From Lepisosteus oculatus (Eukaryota > Chordata > Actinopteri > Semionotiformes > Lepisosteidae), in NCBI RefSeq assembly GCF_040954835.1, contig NC_090698.1, forward strand, positions 23,557,501 through 23,621,500: DNA of 64,000 nucleotides. The letters are read 5' to 3'. Position 1 is the stretch's first letter; each line of letters begins with the position of its first letter. Under the pieces are notes generated by a model. It did not search any database. It was given only the letters and a program-made list of their open reading frames with translations, and was not told the origin of the DNA. The position numbers were made by a program, and so were the translations under genes. This document shows, piece after piece, positions 41,831 to 56,800 of this stretch.

Positions 41831-44800
41831 CTGAAAGTGAGCACAAAACTGTTCGTCAGCATTGCACTGCTGCCTGAAATAATTTAATTCAAGCACAATT
41901 AATTGAACTACAATGCAGTTTGTAACCATTAATTACCTTTATTTGTAAAATACAAAAGGGCATCAGAAATGCATTTTTATCATGACAATTTGGTGTATGT
42001 GGAAGTAAAGAGTTTCTGTGTTTATTATCTCTAAACTGGCTTACACACCACTAAATTCAATAAAACATTTGTATCCCTTTCCATTTACTCCTAGGCTAGA
42101 ACCTTATGAAGCCTCAAAGCAGCACTTTACTGTAGGGTGACTTCATTGTGTTAACTTTTAACTAACAACCAAGCAATCGATGCTCAGCAAACTGTGACGG
42201 AAATATAGTTTTGTTGAGTTTTACACTTTATTTTTAACATAAAATGTTACATAAAGGACTGCAGATATAAAGACTACTGAAATAGATCTATCTCTGTCCG
42301 CCAAACTATGACTTCTCATTCTGTAATGGCCTACACAGGATGCGCAACGGAGCCCTACTACATTTATGTATTCCTTGTCCACTCTGTCCTAAAAGCCCTT
42401 TTGACTTGGCAATTTTCATCAAGATTTGTAGTCTCTCACATGGAGGATTGCAGTTCTCTTGTCAGGTGCCTCAGTTCACGCTGATGAAACTTTAAAAGTT
42501 TTCAATGCTATTTTTGTTTTCACAGAAAAGGGTTAAACTGTATCGAGATAGTTTGTTTTTAATAAATGTCACTTTAAAAAGTTGAGGCCAGTTCTTTGCC
42601 CACTATACCCAAGACTAAATCTCACACTTTTGGTGACCATGCCTTTTCTGTCACTGCTTCGCTGTTAGGAATGCAATTCTTCGGATCCAATGAGAGAGAC
42701 ATTCTTTGACTCTCCCGAAATCTAAACTCAAAATTCACCTCACCAGGGCCTACATTCTATTTATATAAACCTGCATGCTCTTGTTTATTTTTTTCTTTTA
42801 CTTTTTATTGCATTTTTCTTTATCACTACGTACAGCACCTTTGGGTCTTGGAAAACCGCTTTTGAAATTATTGCTATTGTTGTTATTAATAACCATCATC
42901 TTATTACATTTAAAACTGCAATAATGAGATCTTTTTTTTTTACTAAACGTCACTTAACAAAACCTTGGTCTGACCCCCCTAACAGATGCATATTTAAAAA
43001 AAAACGCCAAGAAACTTTGGCTAATTTTGTACAGATAAAGTTGCTGCTGGAATAAATGTACACCCGATCTATTTACCTTGTCAGGATGCACCACGAGCAC
43101 CGCCTTTCTGTAATACTTCTTGACTTGATCTGGGGTCACTAGATCTGCCATGCCAACTCGCCTCCACCTGGACTCCCCCTCCCACAGGACAGTGTGCAGC
43201 GTGGACAGCAGCGCTCGGATGTTCCTTTCCTTCCCCTCGATCCACTCCAGGATCTGCAAGGCCGGAGCCCAACACTGTCACTGCCAGATCACCGGCAGCA
43301 CATATAACAGGTTCTTCCTAACATAAAACCCCTAGAGCGGTTTCCTCCTTTTAGACCAAATTCCGAGGAAGTCAATCTTAAAATCGTGACTTCTCTACAG
43401 ATAAAGAGAGCTGTTAATTTTTCAAGTACTGCAACTGAGTTAAAGATGCGAATAAGATAGATAAGACATTGGAGGTATGGTACACCTCACTACACACAGT
43501 GCTTTTGTGTCAGATGACTGTATTTGAAAAAACGGAGCCAATATGAACTTAAAACACAAATTAGGGGACTCAAAAAAAACATCACTCTGTTTCTGATTTG
43601 ATGAGGAACTTATCAGAATATGTTGAAATCTGCAGGGTAATGCACACGCAGTATATTAGGAAGGCTATATGTACCACTGCATATAGACATTTCCATTTAA
43701 GATGGGCAATGCAACAACTCAAAAGCTTCTCAAAGTCTGCCTCAGTGGGTGCAGGGTCCAAGGCTTCCACACAAACCTGACACAACCGCACAGCACAGCA
43801 CAAGCTGTTCAAGCCAATTCAACAGTTTTTCAGATTTTTAAGAAGCTGAAACATTTTCATGGGAAAGGAACACTGATGATGCCAAATGTTTCAGCTTTCA
43901 TAAGCTGAAGACTTCGGAGAGTATATCAGAAAAGAATGTTGTAAAAATCAAAAAGCAAAATGTCTTATAAAAGACACTGCTTTGAAATGAGATAGAATTC
44001 AAGAATTGAATTACCTGCTAAGGGAAATATACATGTACCTATCAATTATTATAAGTATAATTGTTATTATCAGAGGACGTAATATTACCAGCATGACTAG
44101 CTCTATTTCTAAACCCAGTGAAGGTTTCAATTCATCTCACGCCCTCTGAACAAAAAACTAGCCAATGATGACGACCTTTAGTTTCTGAGGGTCCATGTCT
44201 TTTGCCATTTCTTGTTTCCTCATCTCGGCGATGGTCTTCGGTCCTTTCTTCTCCATTTTGGTGGCAAAACCCTGCTTGGACAAGAGGTCCTCAAAGTCAT
44301 CCTCCCTCACCTTTGGCTTGGGACCTGTGAAAACAGAAAAAAAAAACAATAAACCTGACAGCTTTTGTCATGGAAATGCTGATAAATTAATTTCCAGAGT
44401 TTGGGCCTGCTTTGGGTTACGTCGTTACTACCCTGATGCATGATGTTATTAACAAAACCAATTGAACACAGTTCAGAAAGATAACTTAGACACTCCTGTT
44501 CAAAACATCAAACCAATCAAGAAACAGATATTAATGACAAAAGGCATCTTTTGGTAAAAATGGTAGATTTTCAAAGCACTACTCTGTTTCACATAGTCCC
44601 AGTCCTTTAAAATCCAGAAAATTAATTGTCCCATTTTTAAAAAAGTGCTCAAATAAGAAGCGTGTCCACCTTCTTCCAAAGCCCAATACAAACCTTCAGC
44701 TAAAAGCAACCAAATAAATTGTTGCTTTATCCTAGATTTTTTTTAGATGTGATTTTTTTTTATTACCTTTCATGATATTATTTCTATCCTAGAGTGCTTC

Positions 44801-47800
44801 TAGCAAAATTAGTCATGAATCATCATGCTATATGTACTTAAGGACATCTGTAAGTTTTACAGACCCTGTTTGGAACCACTCTTACTGATGAAGAGAGATA
44901 ATAAAAGCCAAGTCATCTCTTTTGTCTGCTCTTTTTTGTCTCTGTCACTGACTGCATCTAAATTTAAAGTGAGGAAATCTCTAGAGTTCCAGCTGTAGTA
45001 AAACCCACATTACTACATTTTATGTAAAACACTGTTCTGTCTTTGTGTATCTGAAACCACTGTAAGCTCCTCACCAAATCCGGGCCCTCTAATTCCCCTT
45101 TCCTCTCGGCCACCAATTACACTGAAGTTGAGGTTGTAGTTGGGCTTGGGCTGGGCAGCGGGCTTGGGGGGCTGCGACTTGGGGGGCTGCTGTGTCCAGG
45201 GCTTGCCTGCTGTCGCAGGGTGGCCTGCCTGCCACTGATTCGCAGCTTTGGGCGGCTGGTTCACCTTTTGGTTGAAACCGGTGGCTGTAAACCCACTGCT
45301 TGCAGATCCTAGAAACGGGACAGAAGACAGTCCTTAAAATTCAGGATGTCAACTGGTGGTATGCCATTTTCACTGTGTGGTGTGCCATTCCAAAGGAGAA
45401 ACGGATTAGTAGAACACACTGACGTTCAGAAAACCTTTTTTCTTTACAACTAGCTGTCCACTCTGTCCCGAGATGCACATTAACCTAACCTGGCACACAA
45501 TGACCTGACAGTTGGAGAAGCCATGTGTTAACCTATTGGTAGCCTTTTCCCAGGATCCTCACTGTACCAGTCATTATTTAACACAGCTGATGTAAGGTTG
45601 TAACAGGTTGAAACAAGCTTTTTATGACAAGACTGGGAGAGGAAACAGCAGCAACATACAATAAATGGTTCTGTATTACAAATTTTTTCATGTCTATTGC
45701 CTGCTTAGAGAATGCAAACTCCCGTTTGTAGTTTCTGTATACATAAATCTGAAAAGTATCTTTTAGATTTTAGCATCCCTAGCAATTGCAGACACAGCAC
45801 TTACAGATACGGAAGATATTTGCTGCATATTAACACTCAGTAGCCTAATTATGCATTATTTACTAGGAATATTTAAATCAATCAGTATATCCACATATAG
45901 AGGTCTGGAGTTTGGTATCCAGTATATAGGCAGCTAACTTTTCACGCTCATGAATGTAGCATGGAAGGAAATGAGCTTTGCAGTTTGGTGCACTACCATT
46001 ATTCTTAATCTTAAGCAAAAGCAACATATCCATATATTTCAGTAATAAGCATTTGGTTTATATGAGAGCTCCGAATATTATCTGATATTTTATGAGATTT
46101 ATGGAGTATTATGGAGTCTTTCTGGATTTGGATGTTTTTGCGCAAGTCTCAAAACCACTACCATTACCTGGAAGTGTGGCGCCAAGATTACCCAGGTCTG
46201 CAAAGGGATCAAAGCTCTGAGACTTGGGCTGAACGAAGGAGGAGCCAGAAGAGACACCGGATGTAGGAGCTATAAGTGAGATAAATCAAACTAACAAATT
46301 AGATTAAGCCAGAAAAGTGATATTCAGTGGCTACATTCCTAATTTAATCTCCACTTTGGAATACCCCAATTCTATTCGCTAACCCATTTAGTTTTATATT
46401 TATTTGTACTGTAGTTACAAGGGTTTATGTACCACTGTTCAAAGAAGCAAGACATCACTGTAAACAAAAGAGTTAACTTTCCAAATTTCTTGTGCACTAT
46501 TTTACTGTTATACATCAATATTATATTTGGTAAGGTTGCTGAAACTCAGCCATCCCCCTTTCCATAACATTATCATAGATGATAACAGCTTTCACGATAA
46601 CTTTTGATATTGTGAATCACTAAAACATACCAAATTCCCTGCATCCCCCCCTTAAGACCCACTGGGAAGCTAGCAGGAGGTGTTTAGATCACTGTAATCT
46701 ATCCACACCTGTGAATGCAGGTTTGCTGCTTGAGGAAGGAATCCTACTGCTGCTACTGGAATTAGAGGCCCAAGCTTCCCAGCCTCCCAGCAGGTCAGGC
46801 TGGCTGGCAGACGACGCCATTTTTGAGGAATCAGACGACAAATTGTCTTCAGAAAAAACAGAGTTCGGTTAAAAAAATGCACAAAAAGGGCTTTCATTAA
46901 AAATATCATTGTACTGGTGGCATAAGACAATTTGGAGAAATTGCCTACAAAGAGGAAAGCTGATAAACTGTGTCACAAAACTGAAAAGCCATTAAACCTA
47001 TGAAACTCTATCTCATCCTTATATAAACCAAATTAAAATTGATTAGTTCCATCCTAATTCCATTCACTACAGTGAATCACACAAACCACAACAATCTTAA
47101 GTCAGCTTTGCCTTATAAAGCTTATGGGAATGTTCTTTCAGTGATCGAACTGGTGGGTATTTTAATGTTAGATGGTGGCCTACTGAGGTTGAAGAAGCCT
47201 GAGCTGGAGGAGGGGGGCGGGCCTGGGTGGTTGCCCAGGAAACTGCTGGAAGTTCCCTCAGCATTCAGGAAGTCTCCGAAGAGGTCGGGGCCTGGCTGCT
47301 GTACTGTGGAAGAGGACGTCCCTGAGGAGCTGATCCGAAATGGATCGAAGGGGTCGGTGGCTGTGGTGACAGTAAACAGCCAGGGTGTGTTAAACAATTT
47401 AAAAATGCCTGTGAGAAACAGAGCTGGAACCACATAAATAATATCGAAGTCTAAAGACAATGATGAAACAGTTCCAAATGACAGGTCACTAATTTCCCAA
47501 AATGCCAAGAATGAATACGTCCTAACGACTTCCATGTCCAAATGTCTTCTAATTTACAATAACATTAAAAATTTCGGCTAATTTTGGGTTTATCTAAAAA
47601 AAAAAAGAAAATGCCAATGACAGAAAAGGCTCTTTGGTTCAGTAAAACACCAATTCCATTTTTTTGGTACAAAAACACAATAGTGTTACTGTACTGCACA
47701 TCTATTTCTTTTTTATGAAATGACCTCAATCAGATCATAACACTGACATTTGTTTTACACAACCTTTTTTTTGGTTGTGCATTCCATAAACAAAATGGCA

Positions 47801-50800
47801 AGAGAGCGATAATTTCCTATATGCCCTCACAGTGAACAAACAATCATGGAACTCCAATATTAATGTCCGTTTTACTCACGTTTTACAAACTTTGGGAAAA
47901 CAGTGAATTGTAAACGACTGCATAAGTTACTCATTTTTTTTGTCTGATGCTTTTTCCAAAAATGGCAAAAATTTCATTTATATTTGTCCATAAATCTGGC
48001 AAACTTACTGGCACAATTCTGGTGAAGCACCATGCTAAAAAGTAAAACCACAGTGCCCTACCAAAGGTATTAACCCACAACACCACTCAAACTTTCAAAC
48101 TCATGCCTGTAGTACAATTAATCACTTTTACAGATGTCCCTCTCTTAGGATAATTTTTATTATCCTAATTAGCCCCTCCCCTCCCTAAGGATACATTATT
48201 GACAGAAACTTCCTTTGCCTTTCTGTCACAATAATTTGAATTCATTAACACATCACCATTAACAGCCAGCTCCATCGTCGCACGTGGAAACACTGAAGTT
48301 GCAACTGACTAATTCTCTGTCACTTTTAGAAACTGTGAGTATAACATGGCATAACCATCATGTTATGGTGGCTTTATGACTGAGATAAAAAGGCTGTCAC
48401 TGTATTTTAATGGGGGTGATATGGATAGTCCATTTGTTTTTGGGAACAACCCCTAAAGTGTTTTTCTGAACACAAGATCCAACTTTAAAAAGCCTCCTTA
48501 TTTAAATACAGTCATTTCCAAGATAAGGGAATTTCAGCAGTAGGGATGTGTCACTTCTGACAACCCGGTCAAGGAGGTAAGGGCAATGCCATTCTCCCAT
48601 GTGAAAGCTACAAAGCTCCTTGAGGGAGAAAATTTCAGCACCAGCCCGTGGAATTAATTTTGGAACAATTTAATTTGAGAGAAACACTTGTCAACAGACA
48701 ATGAGGAACAGCTTGTAGCACTTGGTTGCTAATGGAGACATATGGAAATGGTTTAGAAGATAAAATGCTCTCCCTTACTTTGAGGGGCCTGTGGCGCTGT
48801 GGTAGCTGGCAGTGGACCCTGTGTGTTACTAGTGGGAGCGCTGAAGAACAAATCCCCGTCCTTGTCTACTCCAATCAGATCCTCAGTGCTTCCTTGTGCA
48901 CTGGGCGCTAAGGGGATGTTGGTGGGGGCAAAAAGGTCATTGAGGAGGTCGGCATTGCTGGAGGAGTTCTTCATACCCCCACTCGGGGGGGCTGGAGCAG
49001 TGGGTGCTTCCAGCTGGGGGTCTGTGTTGAGCCCCAGCAGATCCACGCTGTCCTCTGATAGGGTATCCTGGGAAGGCTTGTGGAAATCCACCTCAAAGAG
49101 GGCCTGGCTGTTCTCTCTCGAGGGGACCTCCCCTTCCTCCCCCCTGGGATCCCCAATGTGTCCAGAGAAAGGGGGGTACTCATCCTCCGAGGGCTCGCTA
49201 ATGTCATCTAGATCTTCCACCCTGTCAGGGACGGCTTGTCCATCAGGCACATCCTGTCGTCCTCTCCCATCTGAAACAGGAAGGAGTGTTCTTGTAACTT
49301 CCCTTATACACCTGATTTGTGGCTTTGGCTGTGACATGGCTAACTGTACTTACAAACAAAGCCAGCGGCTAAGTCCATTTTTCAGTGTCCTGATTTTGTT
49401 CCACTCTCTCTCAAACAATCGAGAGAATGCAGCATAATTATTCTTAATCACTTTTTTTCACAAGTTCTCTACGATTAATGTTGAACAGATTATGTATAGT
49501 AAAACTATTATTTAATTATTTACCAGGGACTGGGGTTAACAAACCTGTTGCTCTTCTACGTTTCACTGAAATCAAAGTCAACTTGTTACTAAAAGCTAGC
49601 CATTTAATTTGCAAACTCCACCTGTCCGCCAAGGCAATACAAGTACTGGAATTGCTCAGCCAGCAGTCAGCCCCGTGTGTTTACTGAACCTTGGAGAGGC
49701 GACTCAGCCCAGTACAAAAGCAACTCTCACTCACCATCCCATTCGAGTGTCTGGAAGAAGTTATTGGCGTTAGTGTCGGTGCTCTGCGGCGACTCTGGTT
49801 CAGTATTGGAGCCATCCTGGGGTTGGTCTGACCTGGCTGCTTCTGCATCATAAAAGGCTGTGGATCCAGGTTGCCTGGGGAGCTCAGGTTTGCCTGGTAG
49901 AGAGCAGACATGAACAGGACACATTCTCAAAGCACTTTGTACCTGAAGTCAGCAGCAACTGAAGTCAGCAGTTGTTTACTTGCTGGCCATGAATAAATCA
50001 TACTGTTCAGTGTACTGTGAAAAGGTCCTTCACTAATTATGAAAAGAGAGAAGAGGTCAAGGAAGGAAGGGCAATACTTTCTGCACAGTAAGTTCATTGT
50101 AGAAGCAGCATAACCTTAACACAAATCTACAGAGACAATAGACCATGTTTATTTAGGGCTTCAGTACAAAACTAATTAGCAAATTATTTGAATTTACAAA
50201 AAATTGGAATTGTTAGATCTTATGCCCCCATGGTAAAAAAACAAATTAAAAATTATTATTAATTATTATTCATTTAACAATTCTCTTTTTTTACATTGTA
50301 TTATAAACAACAGTAAATTCAATTTAATGAAAATACCTTTCAGAAATATTGTCCTGATTATAAAAATGACAATCAGCCTTTTGAATTATTGTGTTATTGT
50401 ATCCTAGTTCATCCAACCAGGCAGGTTCTGTTTCAGGGGAATTCTTCTTCCCTAACTCTGAACACCTACGGTTCTTACATGTACTCATTTACTGTACAGG
50501 ACTTAAATATTACCTTGATTCTTAACACAACAGTATAATGATTAGCACTAGGATAAGATACAGACCGACAGCCACTGATGTACTTTGAAAGAAACTGCTG
50601 ACATACTGCGTCATTAAAATAAATACAGTAGCAGAGTCTCAAGCTCTATAACACAAAATGCAGGATGAAGAAACATTTCAAAACGTTCTTCAAAGAATGT
50701 GATGCCAGTGATTTTTCTTGCATCCTGTGCTTTTCAGTGTCAAAAATGCAAATGCTCAGCTGGGAAAAGCAAAACGTAGGCTGCTTGTAAAAACATACAT

Positions 50801-53800
50801 TTTCAATGGAATGTGTATTTATTCACTTGATAACTCATCAACCTGTAAATCGGATATATGATTTTTGAAGGTGTTTTGTTCTTGCATGTCACCAAAACAA
50901 TTCATTGTTTGTATTAAACATATTGGTCCACATACTGCTTTTTGTTGAAAAGTAAATCAATCCTGTACATGTTAATTTCACAACGTTTTAACCTCATCAG
51001 AATTATATCCTAGTCATAGTGGTATATTAATGTATTTAATATTTAATATTTAAATTAAGTTAATAAAGACAGCTGTCAATCTTTAGCACAAGAACCTAAT
51101 TCACCTATTTATTCACTACCCAATAGCATATAATCTATCAATAAATATGATATTAATTCAAGGTTGATTTTAAAATCTTCACCAGGATCAATCTGTCAGC
51201 TCCACATGAGATGTTTTGATTTGATTTAATTTCCTGGCACTTTCCTGCCTACCTATATAATTAATTCTCTCATCAGCACTTGGGTATTTGGTTCAAATGC
51301 TTCAGTTGTTGCTATGGTAACTCACCAAATTTGGTCAGGATCTCCTGCTGCTCTTCCCTGCTAGAGAAAAGGATCTTGGGATTGAGGCCCTTGGTAGCAA
51401 AGTTCTCCCAGGGTGGAGTCTTGCTGCATGGTCGATCCCTGGGTTCCACCTCCACTTCCAGGTTGACCTGGAAAAGGTCTGGGTACTTCTCTTGGATATC
51501 ACAGGCATCCAGGTCATATCTGAAGGGTAGGACAGAGAAGACAGGAATGTATCACTTTCAATGGCATCAGATTCCAAAAAATAAGCTTGTGTGGGAATCA
51601 CTCACTGTAAGAGATCATTGACAGTAATTTTGGGATTGAAATTAGAAATCAGTTTAGATGATTGCCAAATGGTTAAAGCTAATTAACGTTCTCAGCCCCA
51701 TGAAGCATAGCAAATGCTTGTTTTGTTTTTTTAAAACACTATAACCACAGTTTCCTTGTAAGATAAATAAAGCACAACACATGCCCTTGTAATAATTAGG
51801 CCTTGCTCTGAAAGATTTAAACTAAAGGTTCCCTGGTAAGTTTATAAGATTGTATGACATTTAGAGAAAGGGAAAATTAAGTAAAAGGGAAACACCTACT
51901 TTGCAAATTTGACAGTGGTCGCATTTCTGGGCACAAACCCTGTGTGAAACTGAATCTGGAACATCTTCATTGAAGCCATCTAATGAACAAATAAAGAAAA
52001 AGGCAGGTCAATGACATCCATTTTTTATTGCAAAAATATATGAATGAAAATTACTTTTCCATTTCTCAACTGAACAGTAAAATAGTTTATGTGCTTCTAT
52101 TTTCTCTGCATTTTGTTAGGGTGACAAACAAAGGCCAAGAAGCAACAAAGAATTTCACAAACGCGTTTTTTGTGTTCTCCTTACCTTAGCCTGCAGTCTG
52201 CCTCCCAAAGTGGATCTGGCATGATAGATAACAATGAGGACATCTCCTTGGACAGTGATGTCGAGAGGTATTTCTGCCTTTCCATCCTCTGTTCTAAAGT
52301 CCCTACACAGGGAAAAGTGACATTTAAGATGTCTGTTCATTCACATTCTGACAGAGTATGATGCAAGTTCCTATCATCAAAGAATATGCATCTCAATGCC
52401 CTGGATGAGAAACACATAAACGAACTTGACAGTAATTTTAGCCTAATAATTGCTACACTCAGGTAGAAAAAAAAAGAACAAGGAGCACAGAAATTATTAC
52501 TGCCGATTATTATTTTCAGCACAACTCTGATCATTGAAAGCACTCATTCAGGTTAAAAACAGCTATACCATCACGCATGGACAGAAGGTAACTTCACTGA
52601 TACGACTAAAAATATATTTGGAGCAGTGCTTCCACATGAGTAGGCACTGTTTATCAATCTCATACCTTGTATTTGCCTCTTATTAAATTCTGCACATGTC
52701 CAATTTATTTGCAGCATTAAAATCTTGGTAGAGCTGCAATCTAAATAAACAGTTTACAAGTAAGGAGCTGCGATCACTATGAAAAACTACGCAAAACCAG
52801 GATTTAAAACTGTGCTGAAAACGTAACATTTTTCCTTAAATTTCCAGCTCTTACTTCATTCTGTCATATTCCTGGGAGGTAGTGACTACCCGGTCGTCCC
52901 CCACGTAGACCTCACAGAAGGGCCGGCAGCCGTTGCGCTGCTTGTTGAAGAGGGGTACAGGGGTCATGACGATCGACTTGATGAGGATAGGCTTGCTGTG
53001 AGGAATAATTGGCTCCTCCGCCATCATGTCACACATATACTCGATGTATCTGCAGAGTGTGGAAAGCAGACGGGACATCAATGGATCCGAGAGGTATTTT
53101 CTTTTAGCAGTCATGTCAGAAACAGCAAAAACACTTCAAAACGCCAACAGTGACAGCTCTGTGAAACAACACATTTTAATACCGTGGTTTTCTTCCTGAA
53201 ATATAGGTCAAGTAAATAAAGATATCAGCAAAGCAAGCATAATCACTTATGATGTTATGAATTTTGTAATTTAGCGTCAAGAGACTTTATTACCATTACT
53301 TTAAGTGGGAAAGAATGGGAAAATAATGCTCAGGGGTTTGCTAAGAGGAAAATTCCTTAGAGAAAATGGATAACAAATACAACCTTTAATGACTTGTTAG
53401 TCCACTCCTCATCAAGATCAACTTGCCATTATGAATTTGCTTGTACCCAAAGGAAGGCAAGACTGTCGAGATACTCAGTGTACACAAATCTTTTTTCTTT
53501 ATATTAAGGACTGCCCAGTAGTTTCTGCATTCCATTTGTTTAGCAACAGGCCGACTTAACTTTGCTTTAATGATGTTTAAATGTTTTTCACATCCCAGGG
53601 ATGGCGTCCAAACAGAATTGGCAGGTAGACACATATATTTCTCTCAAATCAGACATTTTGAGACTACATATATAATAAAGCACATTTAACATAAAATGTC
53701 TTGCATCTGAGGGAGTGGTTTAAGCTGGTCTGAAAACAAGAAGGGGGTTCCTCCCAATTTCTCTTAACAGATATCACTCTGTGTAGGAACAGTCCTGTTC

Positions 53801-56800
53801 TCATCTTGTCCTGGAGCATAATGGTCCTGGTAATCAAATATGACTCAACTATAATAATCAACTGGAGCTACAAAGAAGGCACAACAGCACCTTTACTTCC
53901 TGAGACAGTTGAAAAAATGTTGTCCATCTTCAGCTGTCCTTACCACACTTTACCAGTACGCTAATGAAAGTGTGCTCATGTGTGGTTTTGCAGTGTGGTT
54001 TAGTAGCTGGCCGTTGTCTGACTAGAAGGCGTAACAGGGGGTGATCAGGTCAGCCCAATCCATCATTGGAATACAGCTCCCCTCTACTGTGAACATTTTT
54101 ACAATTCGCCATCTCAGGAAGGCTGGAAGTATTGCTAAGGAGAACAGTCATTCGGGTTTCTCACTTTTCTCCCCCCTTCCCTCTGGTAAGCCTTATAGGA
54201 GCATAAAGGCACAGAAGTTCAGATTCAGAAACAGTTTCTTCCCACAAGCTGTCAGGTTACTGAACTCTACCCCTACCACTGACTCACACCGATGTTTTTT
54301 TCTCACACTGCTTCTGCGACTTTTTTAAAGTAATATGTTATTTAACTTATTGTTGTTGCTGCTATTGTTTTGTGTTTGTGTTTTTGGTGATTCCTTGAAT
54401 GTCCTTGTATAGGAGCGCACATGCAAATAAGCATTTAATCGCACTTGTGCATATGACAAATAAACTGAACTGAAAACTGACTCTATAGCATGAGCCTTTT
54501 AGTCAGCAGATAGACTTCCTAGTGAAGAAATGCTGGTTTACCTTTTGTGGGAGGGCCAGATTCCAGGGGGGCAGCGCTTCATGCTGAACATGTAAACTGC
54601 AGCCTCTGCCGTGGTGAATAGACGGCAGAAGCAGAGGAAAGAGCAAACGACAACTGCGGAAGCAGCCCTGCCATCCTGAAAATACCAAATACATAAAGAA
54701 CAATCACCCTTGGGCACACCGATCACATTCCTCCACAATAAATGCAATGCGAACACCCCACCGCTGACACCAAAATCTTTCAAGACAATTCAGATGTGAT
54801 GCTGATGGTCCCGCACACAACAATTATCCATGAGGAAATTGCAGGTGCATGAAAAAAAAGGTTTCACATTGTGCTTTGAAAGACACCCTCAATAATGATG
54901 GAAAGAGCACTGAGATCTGAACAAAATGTGCAGCTTTTTGATGGACGTTAAAGGAATGGCAGCAACTTGGTTGAGTGGGATTAATGGGCTTACTCTTCTC
55001 ATTGGACTTGAATTTCCAGACCACTGCTCTTGTAGAGTCACTGATGACGAGCTATTGGAGGAGCAGTTCTTTAGGTGAGACATTGAACCAAAGTCTATGT
55101 GGTCATTAGAGATATGATGGAACTGATCAGAAGTATAGGGATGTCAACACATGATCGGGCTATGTTCTATTTTGGGCTTGCACAAACTCCCCAAGTTTAC
55201 AATTTAATTTGACGGGGGAAGAAATTTCGTATTATTCACTAAACACTTTATCTTGTAGCGGGGCACTTAATGGCTGCCAGATATTACCCAAAAGGGTGCT
55301 GCTCTTCAGTGGTGGATGAAGTACTTAAACATTTAGGGTTCCTTCCTACATGTCAAGATTTTTGGGATCCTTTGGGATGAAAATCACTCTATAAAGGCAA
55401 GGAATTATCATAATCAAAAACTGTGAATGACCAATTTCAACCAATTTTGGTTCCCTTTACTAGCAACAGGTGAAAATAACTTGTTATAACACAAATGTAT
55501 TGACCGCAGTTTTGAGGTAAACACGTTTATTTGTTGTGGAGTGCCTCATTAATCCTGCTAAAATGTGGCTGGTGATAAATATAAAATATCTGAACAAACT
55601 TTTGATGGATTACACAAAGTTGAAAAAATATTACCAAGCAAAATATAAATCTTATCACCACAACAATGATTAAAAATTCCAAGACTGATCAAAATCTGAT
55701 GTTGATAGCCCATCAATAATGTAAACAGAGTCAGACTTACCAGACAGTGAACAATACAGATATTCCTTTGGTCCTGTTTGAGCCAGAGGTGCATATTCTT
55801 GCAGATACTGTATAGGTTTTTTAAGTTGGGAGCTCGTCTTGTTTGCCAGCCACATTCTGAAACCTAAAAGACAGGAAAAAAAGAGACCTCTTCATAATCG
55901 CAGAGTCTAATTGAGTGTACTTATTACAGTAATATTCTCTATTTTTCTGGTACGATGGTACAGGTGGCTATCACATGACCTGATGACAGCCACAATAACA
56001 ACCCCAGCTGTCACTTTGCATTCAGTCAAGCTAGATGTTTACAAGTTAGGATTGTAACAACTGGTATTGTGCTTTCTTCTTGAAGAAACAACTTCGACAA
56101 AACTGTTGCCTTATACCAGACTGATTCATGCTTTTATGAGCAAAAACATTATGCTTACAGAAAAAGTGGACTGAAAAAAAAACAGATGAATGATTGGTCT
56201 TCAGGTGTTTTGTTCTGGCTTTACTACAAAGTCTTAAATCAACATTTTATATTTCTACAGCAACAAGCAGGTGACTATAGTTTGCAGTGAAAAGTGCATT
56301 TCATAGCCATGATATTTCTAAATAAACACTATCTGAAAACCACTGCTACCCTAATCCCACTAGCCAAAGATAATGCTAGTGCATTAGTACTCTATTATTT
56401 GAGAAAGAACCCTATAATTTTACCTCTGCAATCAATATACACTTAAATAAGTGTAAATTATAGATTTGCAAGCAATTCTAGATTACAGTGTATATGCCAT
56501 TGCTAGAATGACTTGATAGAGAAACAAAAATTAAAATGTTAAATGTATGGGATCTTTAATGGCCTGCTACTGTATGTAGACATGTTTTGAGACACCTTGT
56601 GTTCTAATGGTGACAGCTTGTACACGAGCGTACCTGACCACCATACTGGGGTATTCATTTAAAAGTTCTAGTACTGAGGGAAGAGCACCACCTACTGGTC
56701 CACCAACAGAATTTGCAGCAGGTAACTAGAGTTCCCAGGTGGTCTTCCGTCCCACTCATGATGGAACCCAGCCTAGATTAACTTCCATCATCAGATGACA

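Noticed and set aside
47039-47437. 132-codon plus-strand open frame
   Set aside because: Antisense to the gak exon at 47184-47360. It has no recognisable protein of its own.
48799-49437. 212-codon plus-strand open frame
   Set aside because: It is the antisense shadow of the large gak linker exon (48779-49270), whose minus-strand frame has clear GAK motifs and correct splice phases.
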